A stretch of 64,000 nucleotides of DNA from Pseudomonas sp. MIACH (GCF_001269925.1 NZ_LHVO01000053.1:124001-188000), one strand, 5' to 3'; shown: positions 35,128 to 43,822, counted from the first letter of the stretch. Program-made: numbers and translations. The notes: generated by a model not told the origin, from the letters alone.

Positions 35128-35499
35128 TCACCGGTGACCGCCGCGGCCACCTCCACGGCCATGATCACCGCCGCGTCCATGCCCGCCATTGTTCCAACGA
35201 TCCCCCCACCCCTGGTTCGGGTAAGGCCGGTAACCGGCCCTTGGCCCTGACGGGTAATAGCGAGGTGCTGGCTGGTAATAACGCGGGGCCGAGTAGTAAC
35301 GCGGTGCCGGTGCGTAATAACGCGGCGACGGGTAGTAATCACGGCGATATTGATACGCCGTGCCGCCACCGTAGTAATAAGCCGGCGCCGGCGAGGTGTA
35401 GACCTCGGAACGGTAATAGCTCTGGCCTCCATCGTAATAGGGCACACAAGCGGAAAGGGTCAGACCGAGTAAAGCGCTGAGCAGCAGTCGTCGATACAT
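35128..35499 (-). CDS. Tyr/Pro/Gly-rich low-complexity lipoprotein
   Basis: A 123-residue predicted lipoprotein with signal MYRRLLLSALLGLTLSAC (lipobox LSAC, Cys18). The mature part contains about six PxRYY-type repeats (PSPRYYAPAPRYYSAPRYY) and a C-terminal Gly/Arg/His tail (HGRGGDHGRGGGRGGHR). It has its own terminator and is monocistronic. Similar Tyr-rich short lipoproteins occur in pseudomonads without known role. The regular aromatic spacing suggests adhesive or surface-layer-like behaviour, or simply disorder (inference). Confidence 0.75.
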   Translation of the reverse strand: MYRRLLLSALLGLTLSACVPYYDGGQSYYRSEVYTSPAPAYYYGGGTAYQYRRDYYPSPRYYAPAPRYYSAPRYYQPAPRYYPSGPRAGYRPYPNQGWGDRWNNGGHGRGGDHGRGGGRGGHR

Positions 35500-35814
35500 G
35501 GCGGCCTCCTGGACCGCGAAAGAGCACCTCCAGCGACGCTGGGGGGCGGCATTCAGCTTTCACCGAATGACGAAATATCTGACATCAAAAACCGAATCTG
35601 GTGCGTTCTGGTAACAACTTGATACATCAATACCCAGTACCGCCACACCGCGTCAGACGCACTGCGGCATAGCACTTACCTATCAACCACGTTTATCGAT
35701 TCAGTAAATTTTTCTGGCCCGAAACTTTCCCGATTGCGATGATGTCACTATGACACTGCATGGGCCAGGGAGGCTCTAACGTGCGTCCTTCGCCACTTTC
35801 GCCGGATCCGAGCC
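35500..35814. other. Intergenic region between divergent lipoprotein and chemoreceptor genes
   Basis: Divergent promoters must lie here. No small gene, repeat or recognisable sigma-28-type box was found. Confidence 0.5.
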
Positions 35815-37437
35815 ATGAAAATCTCAACCAAACTGCTGCTTTCATTTCTATTGTGCGCGCTGGTCACCCTCGGGGTCGGCCTGCTGGGTATCAAAAGCGT
35901 CGTTCGACTCTCCAGCGCATTGGAACTGACGTTCTCCAATAACCTGGTGTCCGTCAGCAACACGGCCGCCACCCTCAACGGCTTGGTCGCCCACAACCGT
36001 GGTTTGTACCGTTTGATGGATGCGAGCAATGGCGACGTATCCCAACAAGACCGCGACCGCGTGCGCCAGGACATCGCCAACGAACTCAAACGCAGCCAGA
36101 GCGCATACGCCATCTACCGCGCCACGCCCCTGGAAGACGACGAACGGGCAGCAGGCGACAAGCTTGACCAGATCTGGCCCACCTACATCAGCAACTCCGA
36201 ACGCATCATCGCGATGCTCGATGCCGGCCAGCGGGAACAGGCCCGCGCGCAGCTCAACAGCAGCAACAATGAACTGTTCCGCCAGGCGCGCGAGTTGATC
36301 CGCGTGATGATCGATTCCAACAACCGCCAGATCAAGGAAGGCGCAATCGCCGCCGAGGAGCTTCGCAGCAGCGCGTTGATGTGGATGATCAGCGGCATTG
36401 TCCTGGCCTTCATCATTGCGATCATCATTGGCGTGCTGATCACGCGCCTGATCACCCGCCCGATCGCACAGGCGGTGCAGAGCGCGCAGCGCATCGCTCA
36501 GGGTGACCTGACCCAAGCGATCACGACCGATCGCACCGACGAAGCCGGGCAACTGCTGATGGCGTTGTCCGATATGCAGGGCGGCCTGAAAAGCACGCTG
36601 GTGGAAATCGCCAACGCCTCCGACCAGCTCGCTTCGGCAGCCGAAGAACTGAGCGCGGTCACCGATGAAAGCACCCGTGGCCTGACCCGCCAGAATGACG
36701 AAATCCAACAAGCCGCCACCGCCGTCAACCAGATGACCGCAGCGGTGGATGAAGTGGCGAGCAACGCCGTGTCGACCTCGGAAGCGTCCCGCCAGGCTAC
36801 GACCGAAGCCGAAGATGGCCGTCAGCAAGTGGAACAGGCGGTGTCGGGCATGTCGTCGATGGTGGTGGAGATCAACGATTCGACCCAATCGGTCGCCGAT
36901 CTCGCTGGCCAGGTACGCGAAATCGGCAAAGTGATTGATGTGATCCGCGGCATTGCCGACCAGACCAACCTGCTGGCCCTCAATGCCGCCATCGAAGCCG
37001 CCCGTGCCGGTGAGCAAGGCCGTGGTTTTGCGGTAGTGGCCGATGAGGTCCGGGCGCTGGCCCATCGCACCCAGACCTCCACGGTCGACATCGAGAAAAT
37101 GATCGGTGAAGTCCAGGCAGGCGCCGATGGCGCCGTGGCCGCGATGAACAAGAGTCTGACCTGGGCCAACAACACCCAGACCCTGGCGCAAAACGCCGGC
37201 CAGGCGCTGGAGCGCATCACCGCCAGCGTGTCCAGTATCAATGAGCGCAACCTGGTGATCGCCTCGGCGTCCGAGGAACAGGCCCAGGTGGCCCGCGAAG
37301 TGGATCGCAACCTGCTCAACATCCAGGACCTGTCCACCCAGACCGCCGCCGGTGCGCATCAGACCAACGCCTCCAGCCAGGATCTGTCGCGACTGGCCAC
37401 CTCGTTCAATGTGCTGGTCAGCAAGTTCCAGCTGTAA
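35815..37437 (+). CDS. Methyl-accepting chemotaxis protein
   Basis: A 540-residue chemoreceptor. N-terminal membrane anchor (about 7-30), a periplasmic four-helix-bundle sensor of about 155 residues (helices, no Cache-type motifs), second span (about 188-212), HAMP domain, then a long cytoplasmic coiled coil. The hairpin tip is intact (GIADQTNLLALNAAIEAARA). There is no CheR-binding pentapeptide at the C-terminus. Ligand not predictable from sequence; it stands alone. Confidence 0.93.
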   Translation: MKISTKLLLSFLLCALVTLGVGLLGIKSVVRLSSALELTFSNNLVSVSNTAATLNGLVAHNRGLYRLMDASNGDVSQQDRDRVRQDIANELKRSQSAYAIYRATPLEDDERAAGDKLDQIWPTYISNSERIIAMLDAGQREQARAQLNSSNNELFRQARELIRVMIDSNNRQIKEGAIAAEELRSSALMWMISGIVLAFIIAIIIGVLITRLITRPIAQAVQSAQRIAQGDLTQAITTDRTDEAGQLLMALSDMQGGLKSTLVEIANASDQLASAAEELSAVTDESTRGLTRQNDEIQQAATAVNQMTAAVDEVASNAVSTSEASRQATTEAEDGRQQVEQAVSGMSSMVVEINDSTQSVADLAGQVREIGKVIDVIRGIADQTNLLALNAAIEAARAGEQGRGFAVVADEVRALAHRTQTSTVDIEKMIGEVQAGADGAVAAMNKSLTWANNTQTLAQNAGQALERITASVSSINERNLVIASASEEQAQVAREVDRNLLNIQDLSTQTAAGAHQTNASSQDLSRLATSFNVLVSKFQL

Positions 37438-37571
37438 TCGCCTCATAGCAGTGCGTCTGCCCGGTTGCCAAGCCGGGCCTCGGCGTACTGGGTACCCTCA
37501 CGCTGGTGCTGGAACGGGACTGACCGGCGCTGTATCGTGCGGGGACTTCCGAGGCCCTGCCCCCATCGACC

Positions 37572-37778
37572 ATGACCACGCCAACCCTTTGCCCCGCCTG
37601 CGGTGCCCGCAACGATTGCACCCTGGCCGACCCACGCACCGCCGACCAGGCCTGCTGGTGCTACAGCGTCACCATCGACCCGGCGGTGCTTGAAGCGCTG
37701 CCCGATGAAGTGCGTAACAAGGCCTGCCTGTGTCCGCGCTGTGCTCAGGTGGATGAGCAGATCCGCAATGCGCGTTGA
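37572..37778 (+). CDS. Cysteine-rich CWC-family small protein
   Basis: A 68-residue protein with the family pattern LCPACGARNDC, CWCYS and ACLCPRC, eight cysteines likely binding zinc. Known as Cys-rich CWC (PF14375); function unknown. Its stop overlaps the rsuA start by 11 bp, so translation is coupled. Confidence 0.85.
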   Translation: MTTPTLCPACGARNDCTLADPRTADQACWCYSVTIDPAVLEALPDEVRNKACLCPRCAQVDEQIRNAR

Positions 37779-38460
37779 CCGTTTCCTCAGCAACTTGCCA
37801 CGTTTCAATCGCCAGCAAGTGCGCATGTTGCTGGTTGCGCGGCGTGTCACCGTTGATGGCGTGGCGGTCAGCGATCCTCATCATGAAGTCCGCGAATTCA
37901 GCCGCGTGTGCGTTGACGATGATGTGCTGCAGGCAGGTAAATCGGCGCGCTATTTCATGCTGCACAAACCCCAGGGCTGTGTGAGCGCGACAGCAGACCC
38001 ACAACACCCGACGGTCCTGGATCTGTTGGATGAGCCGGACCCAGGCGAGCTGCATATCGCCGGGCGGCTGGATTTCAATACCACGGGCCTGTTGCTGATC
38101 ACCAACGACGGCCAGTGGTCGCGGCGCCTGACGCAACCGCAGACCAAGTTGCCCAAGGTCTATCGGGTGGAGACAGAGCAGGACATCGGCCCCGAATACG
38201 CGGCAACCTTTGCAGCTGGCCTGTATTTCGCGTTTGAAGACCTGACCACGCAACCGGCCGAGCTGGAGCTGTTGGGACCACGCCTGGCACGACTGAGCAT
38301 CATCGAAGGCCGCTATCACCAGGTGAAGCGTATGTTCGGGCACTTCAACAACAAAGTGATCGGCCTGCATCGCGAGCGAATGGGGCCATTGGTGCTCGAT
38401 GCAGCACTGGCGCCGGGCGAGTATCGGGCGCTGTCCGAAGAAGAAATCCGACAGGTCTGA
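37768..38460 (+). CDS. rsuA: 16S rRNA pseudouridine(516) synthase RsuA
   Basis: A 230-residue enzyme, start ATG at 37768 inside the CWC gene end. The N-terminal S4 RNA-binding domain (MRVDRFLSNLPRFNRQQVRM) is followed by the RsuA/RluB/E/F catalytic motif GRLDFNTTGLLLITNDG with the catalytic aspartate (about residue 96), and EGRYHQVKRMFGHFNNKV. It could be another member of the RsuA/RluBEF group, but length and the lone position favour RsuA. Confidence 0.88.
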   Translation: MRVDRFLSNLPRFNRQQVRMLLVARRVTVDGVAVSDPHHEVREFSRVCVDDDVLQAGKSARYFMLHKPQGCVSATADPQHPTVLDLLDEPDPGELHIAGRLDFNTTGLLLITNDGQWSRRLTQPQTKLPKVYRVETEQDIGPEYAATFAAGLYFAFEDLTTQPAELELLGPRLARLSIIEGRYHQVKRMFGHFNNKVIGLHRERMGPLVLDAALAPGEYRALSEEEIRQV

Positions 38461-38764
38461 CGACCGTTCGGCCGGTGATGGCAAAAAACCAGTTTATCGC
38501 CTTGCGAGCTGACGACTCTGCTGCTTGAATCAAACCGTCAGCCAAATTATGACTGACGAGTCGCCTATAACCTCCAAGAAACACCTTGCCCCGCCCGCGC
38601 TTGATCTACGGGCCTCCCAGGCAAACAGCCCGCCATAACAACACCCGTCGGCCAGCCGTCATCGGACCGACATGGGCCCTCATCTTCCAGGCGTATGCCT
38701 ACCTGTCACAAAGCTCGTGCAGAGTCATCTGCGCGCCCTACCCGCTTGCCAGGAGTCTTACGAC
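38461..38764. other. Intergenic region upstream of phaG
   Basis: A 304-bp stretch without a gene. It must contain the phaG promoter; no clear sigma-70 or other consensus stands out. Confidence 0.4.
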
Positions 38765-39649
38765 ATGAGGCCAGAAATCGCTGTGTTGGATATACAGGGT
38801 CAGTATCGGGTTTACACGGAGTTCTATCGCGCGGATGCTGCTGAAAAGACCATCATCCTGGTCAACGGCTCGATGGCCACCACGGCCTCCTTCGCCCAAA
38901 CCGTGAAAAGCCTGTACCCGCAATTCAATGTGGTTTTGTACGACCAGCCCTACGCCGGTCGCTCCAAAATCCATAACCGTCATGAGCAAATGCTGACGAA
39001 GGAAGTTGAAGGCCAGATCCTCCTGGAGCTGATCGACCACTTCGCCGCCGAGCACGTGCTGTCCTTCTCCTGGGGCGGTGCCGCCACCCTGGTCGCCCTC
39101 GCCCATCGGCCACGCCGCGTGGAAAAGGCCGTGATCAGCTCGTTCTCACCAGTGATCAACGCGCCGATGCGCGACTACCTCGAACGTGGCGTCGACTACC
39201 TCGGCAACCTCGACCGCGACCGCGTCGGCCACCTCGTCAACAGCACCATCGGCAAACACCTGCCGTCGCTGTTCAAGCGTTTCAACTACAAGCATGTGAG
39301 CAGCCTGGCCGAGCACGAATACGGGCAGATGCACTTTCACATCAGCCAGGTGCTGCACAGCGACCGCCTGTGCTACCTCAAGGCTGCGCGGCAGATCGAC
39401 GTGCCGGTGCTGTTTTTGAACGGCGAATGGGACGAATACACCAGCGCCGAGGATGCCAAGCAGTTCGGGCAGTACGTGGCGAAGAGCAGCTTCAGCACGA
39501 TCCAGGCGACGGGGCATTTCCTGGATATGGAGCACAAGGCGGCGTGCCGGGACAGCCGGGACGCGGTGGTGGGCTTTTTGAAACCGGAACGGCAGGCCAG
39601 CCGATTGCGTTATCACCAGGGTCAGACGCAGCATGCCTTTGCCATCTGA
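38765..39649 (+). CDS. phaG: (R)-3-hydroxydecanoyl-ACP:CoA transacylase / hydroxyacyl thioesterase PhaG
   Basis: A 294-residue alpha/beta-hydrolase protein. The start (ATG at 38765, MRPEIAVLDIQGQYRVYTEF) and the end (QHAFAI) match PhaG of P. putida as I remember it; it is also homologous to RhlA. The nucleophile is Ser102 in LSFSWGGAATL, with acid and base in GEWDEYTSAEDA and TGHFLDME. PhaG links fatty acid synthesis to medium-chain polyhydroxyalkanoate by moving 3-hydroxyacyl chains off ACP. As usual it is not next to the phaC genes. RhlA-type hydroxyalkanoyloxyalkanoate synthesis is the alternative, less likely on the N-terminus. Confidence 0.92.
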   Translation: MRPEIAVLDIQGQYRVYTEFYRADAAEKTIILVNGSMATTASFAQTVKSLYPQFNVVLYDQPYAGRSKIHNRHEQMLTKEVEGQILLELIDHFAAEHVLSFSWGGAATLVALAHRPRRVEKAVISSFSPVINAPMRDYLERGVDYLGNLDRDRVGHLVNSTIGKHLPSLFKRFNYKHVSSLAEHEYGQMHFHISQVLHSDRLCYLKAARQIDVPVLFLNGEWDEYTSAEDAKQFGQYVAKSSFSTIQATGHFLDMEHKAACRDSRDAVVGFLKPERQASRLRYHQGQTQHAFAI

Positions 39650-39656
39650 AATACCG

Positions 39657-39770
39657 TGTAGGAGCGAGGGGGACGCCTAGTTCTTGCTCGCGAAGATCGC
39701 CAACGATGACGTGCGCTCCCTGTTTGAACGCGGCGCTCTTGAATTCTTCGCGAGCAAGCTCGCTCCTACA
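39657..39770. repeat. REPIN-like paired REP palindrome
   Basis: TGTAGGAGCGAG (39657-39668) and CTCGCTCCTACA (39759-39770) face each other, with inner arms TTGCTCGCGAA (39684-39694) and TTCGCGAGCAA (39747-39757). This is the two-REP arrangement mobilised by RAYT transposases in fluorescent pseudomonads. No RAYT gene is in the window. Confidence 0.85.
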
Positions 39771-39872
39771 CCGGCTCTGTTCGTCGCCAGGGCAAGCGCC
39801 TGCAACTCGCACATTTTTCGAAGAAAAACTTCAAATCCCGGCGCACATCTGGTACAAAGTCAGCCGCTCTGA

Positions 39873-39946
39873 GCGGGTGTCGTATAATGGCATTACTCCA
39901 GCTTCCCAAGCTGATAACGAGGGTTCGATTCCCTTCACCCGCTCCA
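39873..39946 (+). tRNA. tRNA-Gly (anticodon CCC)
   Basis: A 74-nt tRNA starting GCGGGTG and ending CACCCGCTCCA (CCA encoded). The anticodon loop TTCCCAA gives CCC, reading GGG. Followed after about 50 bp by a strong terminator; no island is attached here. Confidence 0.95.
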
Positions 39947-39992
39947 CTCAGACATAGATTCCACGCCAGGAGGGTTTTGGCGGGGGATGCAT

Positions 39993-40024
39993 AAAAAAAC
40001 CGGTCCTTGGTGGCCGGTTTTTTT
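39993..40024. terminator. Intrinsic terminator of tRNA-Gly
   Basis: AAACCGG (39997-40003) pairs with CCGGTTT (40014-40020), bordered by A- and T-runs on both sides. Confidence 0.85.
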
Positions 40025-40145
40025 ATGGATGGGATTTGGGATTCAAAAAATAAAGCGCGGACAAACCTGTACAAATTAGTTTTCTTGTACAAGTATCATA
40101 CTTCGAGCGGCGGCACTTCGCCCCGCACCTTCGAAGAGCCAGGCC

Positions 40146-40670
40146 ATGACACGTCTACTGTTTTCACTGTTGCTGGTAGTGAGCTTGGCCAGTTGCAGCA
40201 ACGTTGAGGTCGACCACTACGCCGACCAGCAACCGAAACTGGATCTGGAGCGCTTCTTCAGTAAACCCGTGAAAGCCTGGGGCATCTTCCAGAAGCGTTC
40301 GGGGGAAGTGGCCAAGCGCTTTGAGGTCGATATTGCCAGCCGGCGCGAGGGCAACGCGTTGATTCTGGATGAGCGTTTCTTGTACAGCGATGGCACGCGC
40401 CAACAACGGGTGTGGACACTGACGCCGGACGGCCCAGGACGCTGGCGCGGACGAGCCGGGGATGTGGTGGGCGAGGCGATCGGCGAAGTGGCGGGTAATG
40501 CGCTGCGTTGGCGCTACCGGCTCAATCTGCCGGTGGATGGCTCGGTGTACGAAGTCAGCTTTGACGACTGGATGTACCTGATGGACGAGGACACCTTGAT
40601 CAACCGCTCGAGCATGTCCAAGTTCGGTGTCGAGTGGGGTCAGGTCACGTTGTTCTTTCGTCGCCAATGA
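40146..40670 (+). CDS. DUF3833 family lipoprotein
   Basis: A 174-residue predicted lipoprotein, signal MTRLLFSLLLVVSLASC (lipobox LASC). The mature part is beta-rich (KPVKAWGIFQKRSGEVAKRF; RWRGRAGDVVGEAIGEVAGN), matching DUF3833 proteins often encoded beside short-chain dehydrogenase genes of the chalcone-isomerase/lipocalin type. No such partner is here. The next gene starts 20 bp after its stop. Confidence 0.8.
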   Translation: MTRLLFSLLLVVSLASCSNVEVDHYADQQPKLDLERFFSKPVKAWGIFQKRSGEVAKRFEVDIASRREGNALILDERFLYSDGTRQQRVWTLTPDGPGRWRGRAGDVVGEAIGEVAGNALRWRYRLNLPVDGSVYEVSFDDWMYLMDEDTLINRSSMSKFGVEWGQVTLFFRRQ

Positions 40671-40690
40671 GCCCCGAGCGAGGGTCAATC

Positions 40691-40996
40691 ATGAATCTGC
40701 AAATGCTGGCCGAGTTGGCCGGGAAAGGCGAAATACGTGAGCTGGAGTTGCTGTCCCTGGAGGGCGGTTTCTATATCGCTCGCGTCAGGCTGGAGCACGT
40801 CGAGGCGACATTACTGGACGATCACGGCAAGCCGCTGCGCATCGGGTCCACTACGCATTTACGCGACCTGTTGCAGCGGGTTCCGCCGTTTCCTTGCGTA
40901 CTGGTGCAACACTGCGTTCACGATGAAATGTGCGGTACGCGTGAAGGGCCTATCGGTGCGTTGCGCATTCCGTTTTCGCTGGCGGCGACACTTTAA
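40691..40996 (+). CDS. DUF6482-like hypothetical protein
   Basis: A 101-residue soluble protein starting at the ATG at 40691 (MNLQMLAELAGKGEIRELEL). The pattern (LSLEGGFYIARVRLEHVEAT, then PLRIGSTTHLRDLL) is that of a short conserved Pseudomonas family I associate with DUF6482. A cysteine/histidine cluster (VLVQHCVHDEMCGT) lies near the C-terminus. Function unknown; an IS fragment begins 2-3 bp after its stop. Confidence 0.65.
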   Translation: MNLQMLAELAGKGEIRELELLSLEGGFYIARVRLEHVEATLLDDHGKPLRIGSTTHLRDLLQRVPPFPCVLVQHCVHDEMCGTREGPIGALRIPFSLAATL

Positions 40997-40998
40997 AT

Positions 40999-41050
40999 GG
41001 GTACAGACCGGAGACATCCTTTACGTTTGAAACCGGAGACATCGTTTACA
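40999..41050. mobile_element. IS481-type terminal fragment
   Basis: The repeated CCGGAGACATC motif (41008-41018 and 41033-41043, 25-bp period) and the outer end reading TGTAAACGATGTCTCCGG on the minus strand are typical of IS481-family termini. No transposase remains, so this is an end relic. It abuts the truncated DUF3077-like gene. Confidence 0.65.
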
Positions 41051-41058
41051 TGTATTAA

Positions 41059-41199
41059 TCATGGCCAGGAGTTAACTGGCCATGTCATGGCACCTGCACC
41101 GGCGATGGTTTCGTAGGCGTTGGCGAGCAGCGCTTGAGTGTCGATTTCGGGGCGGACGCTGAACAGTTTTACGGATGGATTGCATGAGTCAGTACACAT
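41059..41199 (-). pseudogene. Truncated DUF3077-like protein gene
   Basis: Reading from the ATG at 41199, with GAGGA 7 nt upstream, gives 46 codons. The first part (KLFSVRPEIDTQALLANAYE) has the DUF3077 pattern (LFxVxPxxxxxxLLxxAxE), but after about residue 36 the sequence departs from it and stops (SWP then TGA) 8 bp before the IS481-type end. Full members are roughly twice as long, so this is the 5' half left after the IS event. Not listed by a length-limited ORF search. Confidence 0.6.
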
Positions 41200-41225
41200 C
41201 TGTTGATCCTCGTTAGGGACCGCAT

Positions 41226-41400
41226 ACCAGAGCTACTAAACAATGGGTGGCGGCTGTACGCAGGTTAGTAGACCGGCGAATCAACGAAACCGGCGCGCCC
41301 GAAGACGCCCTGCGTGCAGCCACCATAAGAGCAGCTGTACGCCGTTGATCGTATCGGGCTACTAAACCCGACCGCTGATGGGCAGCGGCTGACGAACCTT
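41226..41400 (-). ncRNA. Structured leader-like element upstream of the DUF3077-like gene
   Basis: Contains CTACTAAAC twice (41233-41241, 41359-41367), an inverted GGTTAGTAG (41263-41271), and long complementary arms at 41246-41264 and 41309-41324 with smaller GC hairpins inside. On the minus strand it lies immediately 5' of the DUF3077-like start. No coding content. It could be a conserved leader RNA, a dispersed repeat or a duplicated operator; I cannot name a family. Confidence 0.4.
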
Positions 41401-41486
41401 AAAGAGGTCGTCCAAGGCGCACAACTCGGACGAGTCTGATCGTTGTGTAGGCAATGCCGCAAGGTTCAACTCTACGTTCTGACACC

Positions 41487-42662
41487 TCACTTTTCCTCCC
41501 CCCTCTGCACCAACCACGCCAACGGCAACGTCACACCCAACATCCCCGCCAACACCATCACCGCCACCGGCACGCCCAGCACATCCCCCACTGCACCAAA
41601 CACCACCGGCGCCAACGCGCCACCGCCAATCGTGCCGGTGTAGAACAGCGCAAACGCCTGCTCGCGCTTGCCCGCGCCGGCAAGGTCGGGCACGGCGCCG
41701 TACAGCACCGAGGAGGTGCCATTCAGTACCAGCCCCAACAGCGGCAGCATCACCATCAACCCGCTGAGCGGCAGGTAAACCGCCGCGACGATCAGCAGTG
41801 CGGTGCTGGTTTCCGTGATCCATACGGTCTTCATCATGCCGATACGTGCGCCGAGGTAGCCGCAGAACAGTTTGCCGAAGGCGCCGCCGATGAACAGCAG
41901 GGTCAGGGCGAGGCCGATCCCGGCGGTACCGGCGCCTTTGGCTTGCAACAGGAACGGCAGGAAGGTGAGGAAGCCCATGCGCACGGCGCTGTCGAGGGTG
42001 CCGGTGAGGATCAGCGCGCGCAGGCCGGTGGCCGAGCCGCTGCGCCTGAAGGGCTTGGCTGTTTTTGTGGCGGTGGATTCGGATGATTGAGCAGGAATCA
42101 GCCACCACAACAGCCCCGCCGCCGCCAGGCCAAGCAGGCCCAGCAACGTGGCGCTGGCCCGCCAACTGATGACAGTGAGCAGCAGCCCGACCAGACCAGG
42201 AATCAAGGTTTTGCCGATGTCACCGGAGAAGTTGTACTGGGACAGCGCCTGCTTGACCCCGCCCCCGTCCTCATAGGCGTCGGTGATCATCGAGGAGGCC
42301 AGTGGGTGTTGGGTGCTGGCGCCCAGACCGCCGAGCAGCAGCGCCACCAGCAATACGGTCAGCCCTGTCGCCTGACCCACCAACAGGTAGGCAACTCCCG
42401 CCAGCGCAGTGCCGCCCACCAGCATAGGTATACGGCCCCAGCGTCTGGCGGCGCGGCTGGCCAGCAATTGGAACACGGCCATCATCCCGGAATAGGCGCC
42501 ACGTAGAAGGCCGATCTGGGCGTAGGACAAGGCGAACTGAGCCTGCCAGACAGGCAGCAAAACGTAGATCACATCAGTGAGCCCATCGTGCACCGCATGA
42601 GCGCTGCAACCGGCGAACAGGGCGCGACGGCGGGTGGATAACGCAGGCACGGTGTCGTTCAT
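41487..42662 (-). CDS. MFS transporter (Fsr-like efflux type)
   Basis: A 391-residue 12-span major-facilitator protein. The opening (RRALFAGCSAHAVHDGLTDVIYVLLPVWQ) and the LGGLGASTQHPLASSMI loop resemble fosmidomycin-resistance-type exporters. Its start overlaps the upstream MFS gene stop as ATGA, so the two transporters are co-expressed. Both are divergent from a LysR gene that probably controls them. Confidence 0.85.
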   Translation of the reverse strand: MNDTVPALSTRRRALFAGCSAHAVHDGLTDVIYVLLPVWQAQFALSYAQIGLLRGAYSGMMAVFQLLASRAARRWGRIPMLVGGTALAGVAYLLVGQATGLTVLLVALLLGGLGASTQHPLASSMITDAYEDGGGVKQALSQYNFSGDIGKTLIPGLVGLLLTVISWRASATLLGLLGLAAAGLLWWLIPAQSSESTATKTAKPFRRSGSATGLRALILTGTLDSAVRMGFLTFLPFLLQAKGAGTAGIGLALTLLFIGGAFGKLFCGYLGARIGMMKTVWITETSTALLIVAAVYLPLSGLMVMLPLLGLVLNGTSSVLYGAVPDLAGAGKREQAFALFYTGTIGGGALAPVVFGAVGDVLGVPVAVMVLAGMLGVTLPLAWLVQRGEEK

Positions 42663-43822
42663 GGTGTCGGAACCAGCTCAGGCCGAAGAGGCTTCCAACC
42701 GGTCAAGGCGATCAACAAGGTCAGCAACTGGAAACCGATGATCAGCACCACGCAACCGGCCCAGCCCCAGCGTTCCCAAATCAGCGCCGGGACGATGGCG
42801 CCGCCACTGCCGCCCAGGTAATAACAAGTGAGATAAACCCCGACAGCGCCCGTCTTGTTATCGCGCGCGGTGGCGGTGATAAACGCATTGGCGGCAGCTT
42901 GGGCAAGGAACACGCCGGTGGAACTGAGCGCCAGGCCGACTACGATGCACCACAGTGACGGCATCAGGGTCAGCGCCGAACCGCTGACGCCCAGCACGGC
43001 GGCGACACTCAGCAGTTCGGCATGGGGGCGGGCTTTGCTGAGGCGCCCGGCGATGGGGATCACGATCAATGCCAACAGGAACACCATGTACAGCGTCCCC
43101 AACGCTGCCGGCCCAAGGTTGAACGGCGGCAGGCCCAAGTACAAACCTGCGTAGGTAAACGCCGCGACCTGCGAGAACAACACGCAGAAACCTACGGCGT
43201 AAGCGGCCAACAGCGGCCGGCGAAATACACCTGACGAAGAGGCTTTAGCCTGCACGGTCCGTGGGCGGTTGGCCGGTAACAGAAACTGGATAAAACCGCC
43301 GACCATAAGGCTCAGCACCGCCAGCAATTCAAAGGCTTCACGCCAGCCCACATACTCAGTCATGACCCCGGTAACGAAGCGCCCGGCGAACCCGCCCAAC
43401 ACGGTGCCCGCGACGTAGAGGCTCGTGACCTCAGTGACCGTGCCGCCGCTCCAGCGGTCGCCGATGTAGGCCACGCTGGTGGCGAACAGCACCGGGATCA
43501 GCATGCCCTCGACAAAGCGCCACACCAGCACTTCGGCAAAGCTGTCGGCATAAGCGGTCATCAATGCCGGCACCGCCAGCAGCACAGCGGCCACCGAGAT
43601 CACCGTGCGTTGCGCAAAACGTCCGGTCAGGCGACTGACAAAAGGGGCGGTGATCGCCACCGCCAGGGTGGTGACGGTGATGCTCCAGCCCGCCTCCTTG
43701 GCACTGATATGAAAGTGCGCGGCAAACGTCTGGAGAATGCTCTGGGTCGCATAGAGGTTGAGAAACGCCGCGCAGCCACACAGGAACAGGGCAAGGCGGG
43801 CACAATGCAGGCGCGGTTTCAT
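42659..43822 (-). CDS. MFS transporter (YnfM-like)
   Basis: A 387-residue 12-span transporter; I take the ATG at 43822 (MKPRLHCARLALFLCGCAAF) because the longer frame to 43909 enters the LysR promoter region. The family opening LNLYATQSILQTFAAHFHIS resembles YnfM-type exporters. Substrate unknown. Divergent from the LysR gene (95 bp between). Confidence 0.85.
   Translation of the reverse strand: MKPRLHCARLALFLCGCAAFLNLYATQSILQTFAAHFHISAKEAGWSITVTTLAVAITAPFVSRLTGRFAQRTVISVAAVLLAVPALMTAYADSFAEVLVWRFVEGMLIPVLFATSVAYIGDRWSGGTVTEVTSLYVAGTVLGGFAGRFVTGVMTEYVGWREAFELLAVLSLMVGGFIQFLLPANRPRTVQAKASSSGVFRRPLLAAYAVGFCVLFSQVAAFTYAGLYLGLPPFNLGPAALGTLYMVFLLALIVIPIAGRLSKARPHAELLSVAAVLGVSGSALTLMPSLWCIVVGLALSSTGVFLAQAAANAFITATARDNKTGAVGVYLTCYYLGGSGGAIVPALIWERWGWAGCVVLIIGFQLLTLLIALTGWKPLRPELVPTP

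Noticed and set aside
35119..35480. Tandem PxRYY-encoding repeats considered as a CRISPR or DNA repeat array
   Set aside because: Units are in-frame codon repeats of variable length within a lipoprotein gene; no spacers or cas genes. No CRISPR array seen anywhere in the window.
35848..37446. 532-codon frame on the minus strand across the chemoreceptor gene
   Set aside because: It mirrors the GC-rich third-codon pattern of the real plus-strand chemoreceptor; its translation is low-complexity His/Gly/Arg with no family resemblance.
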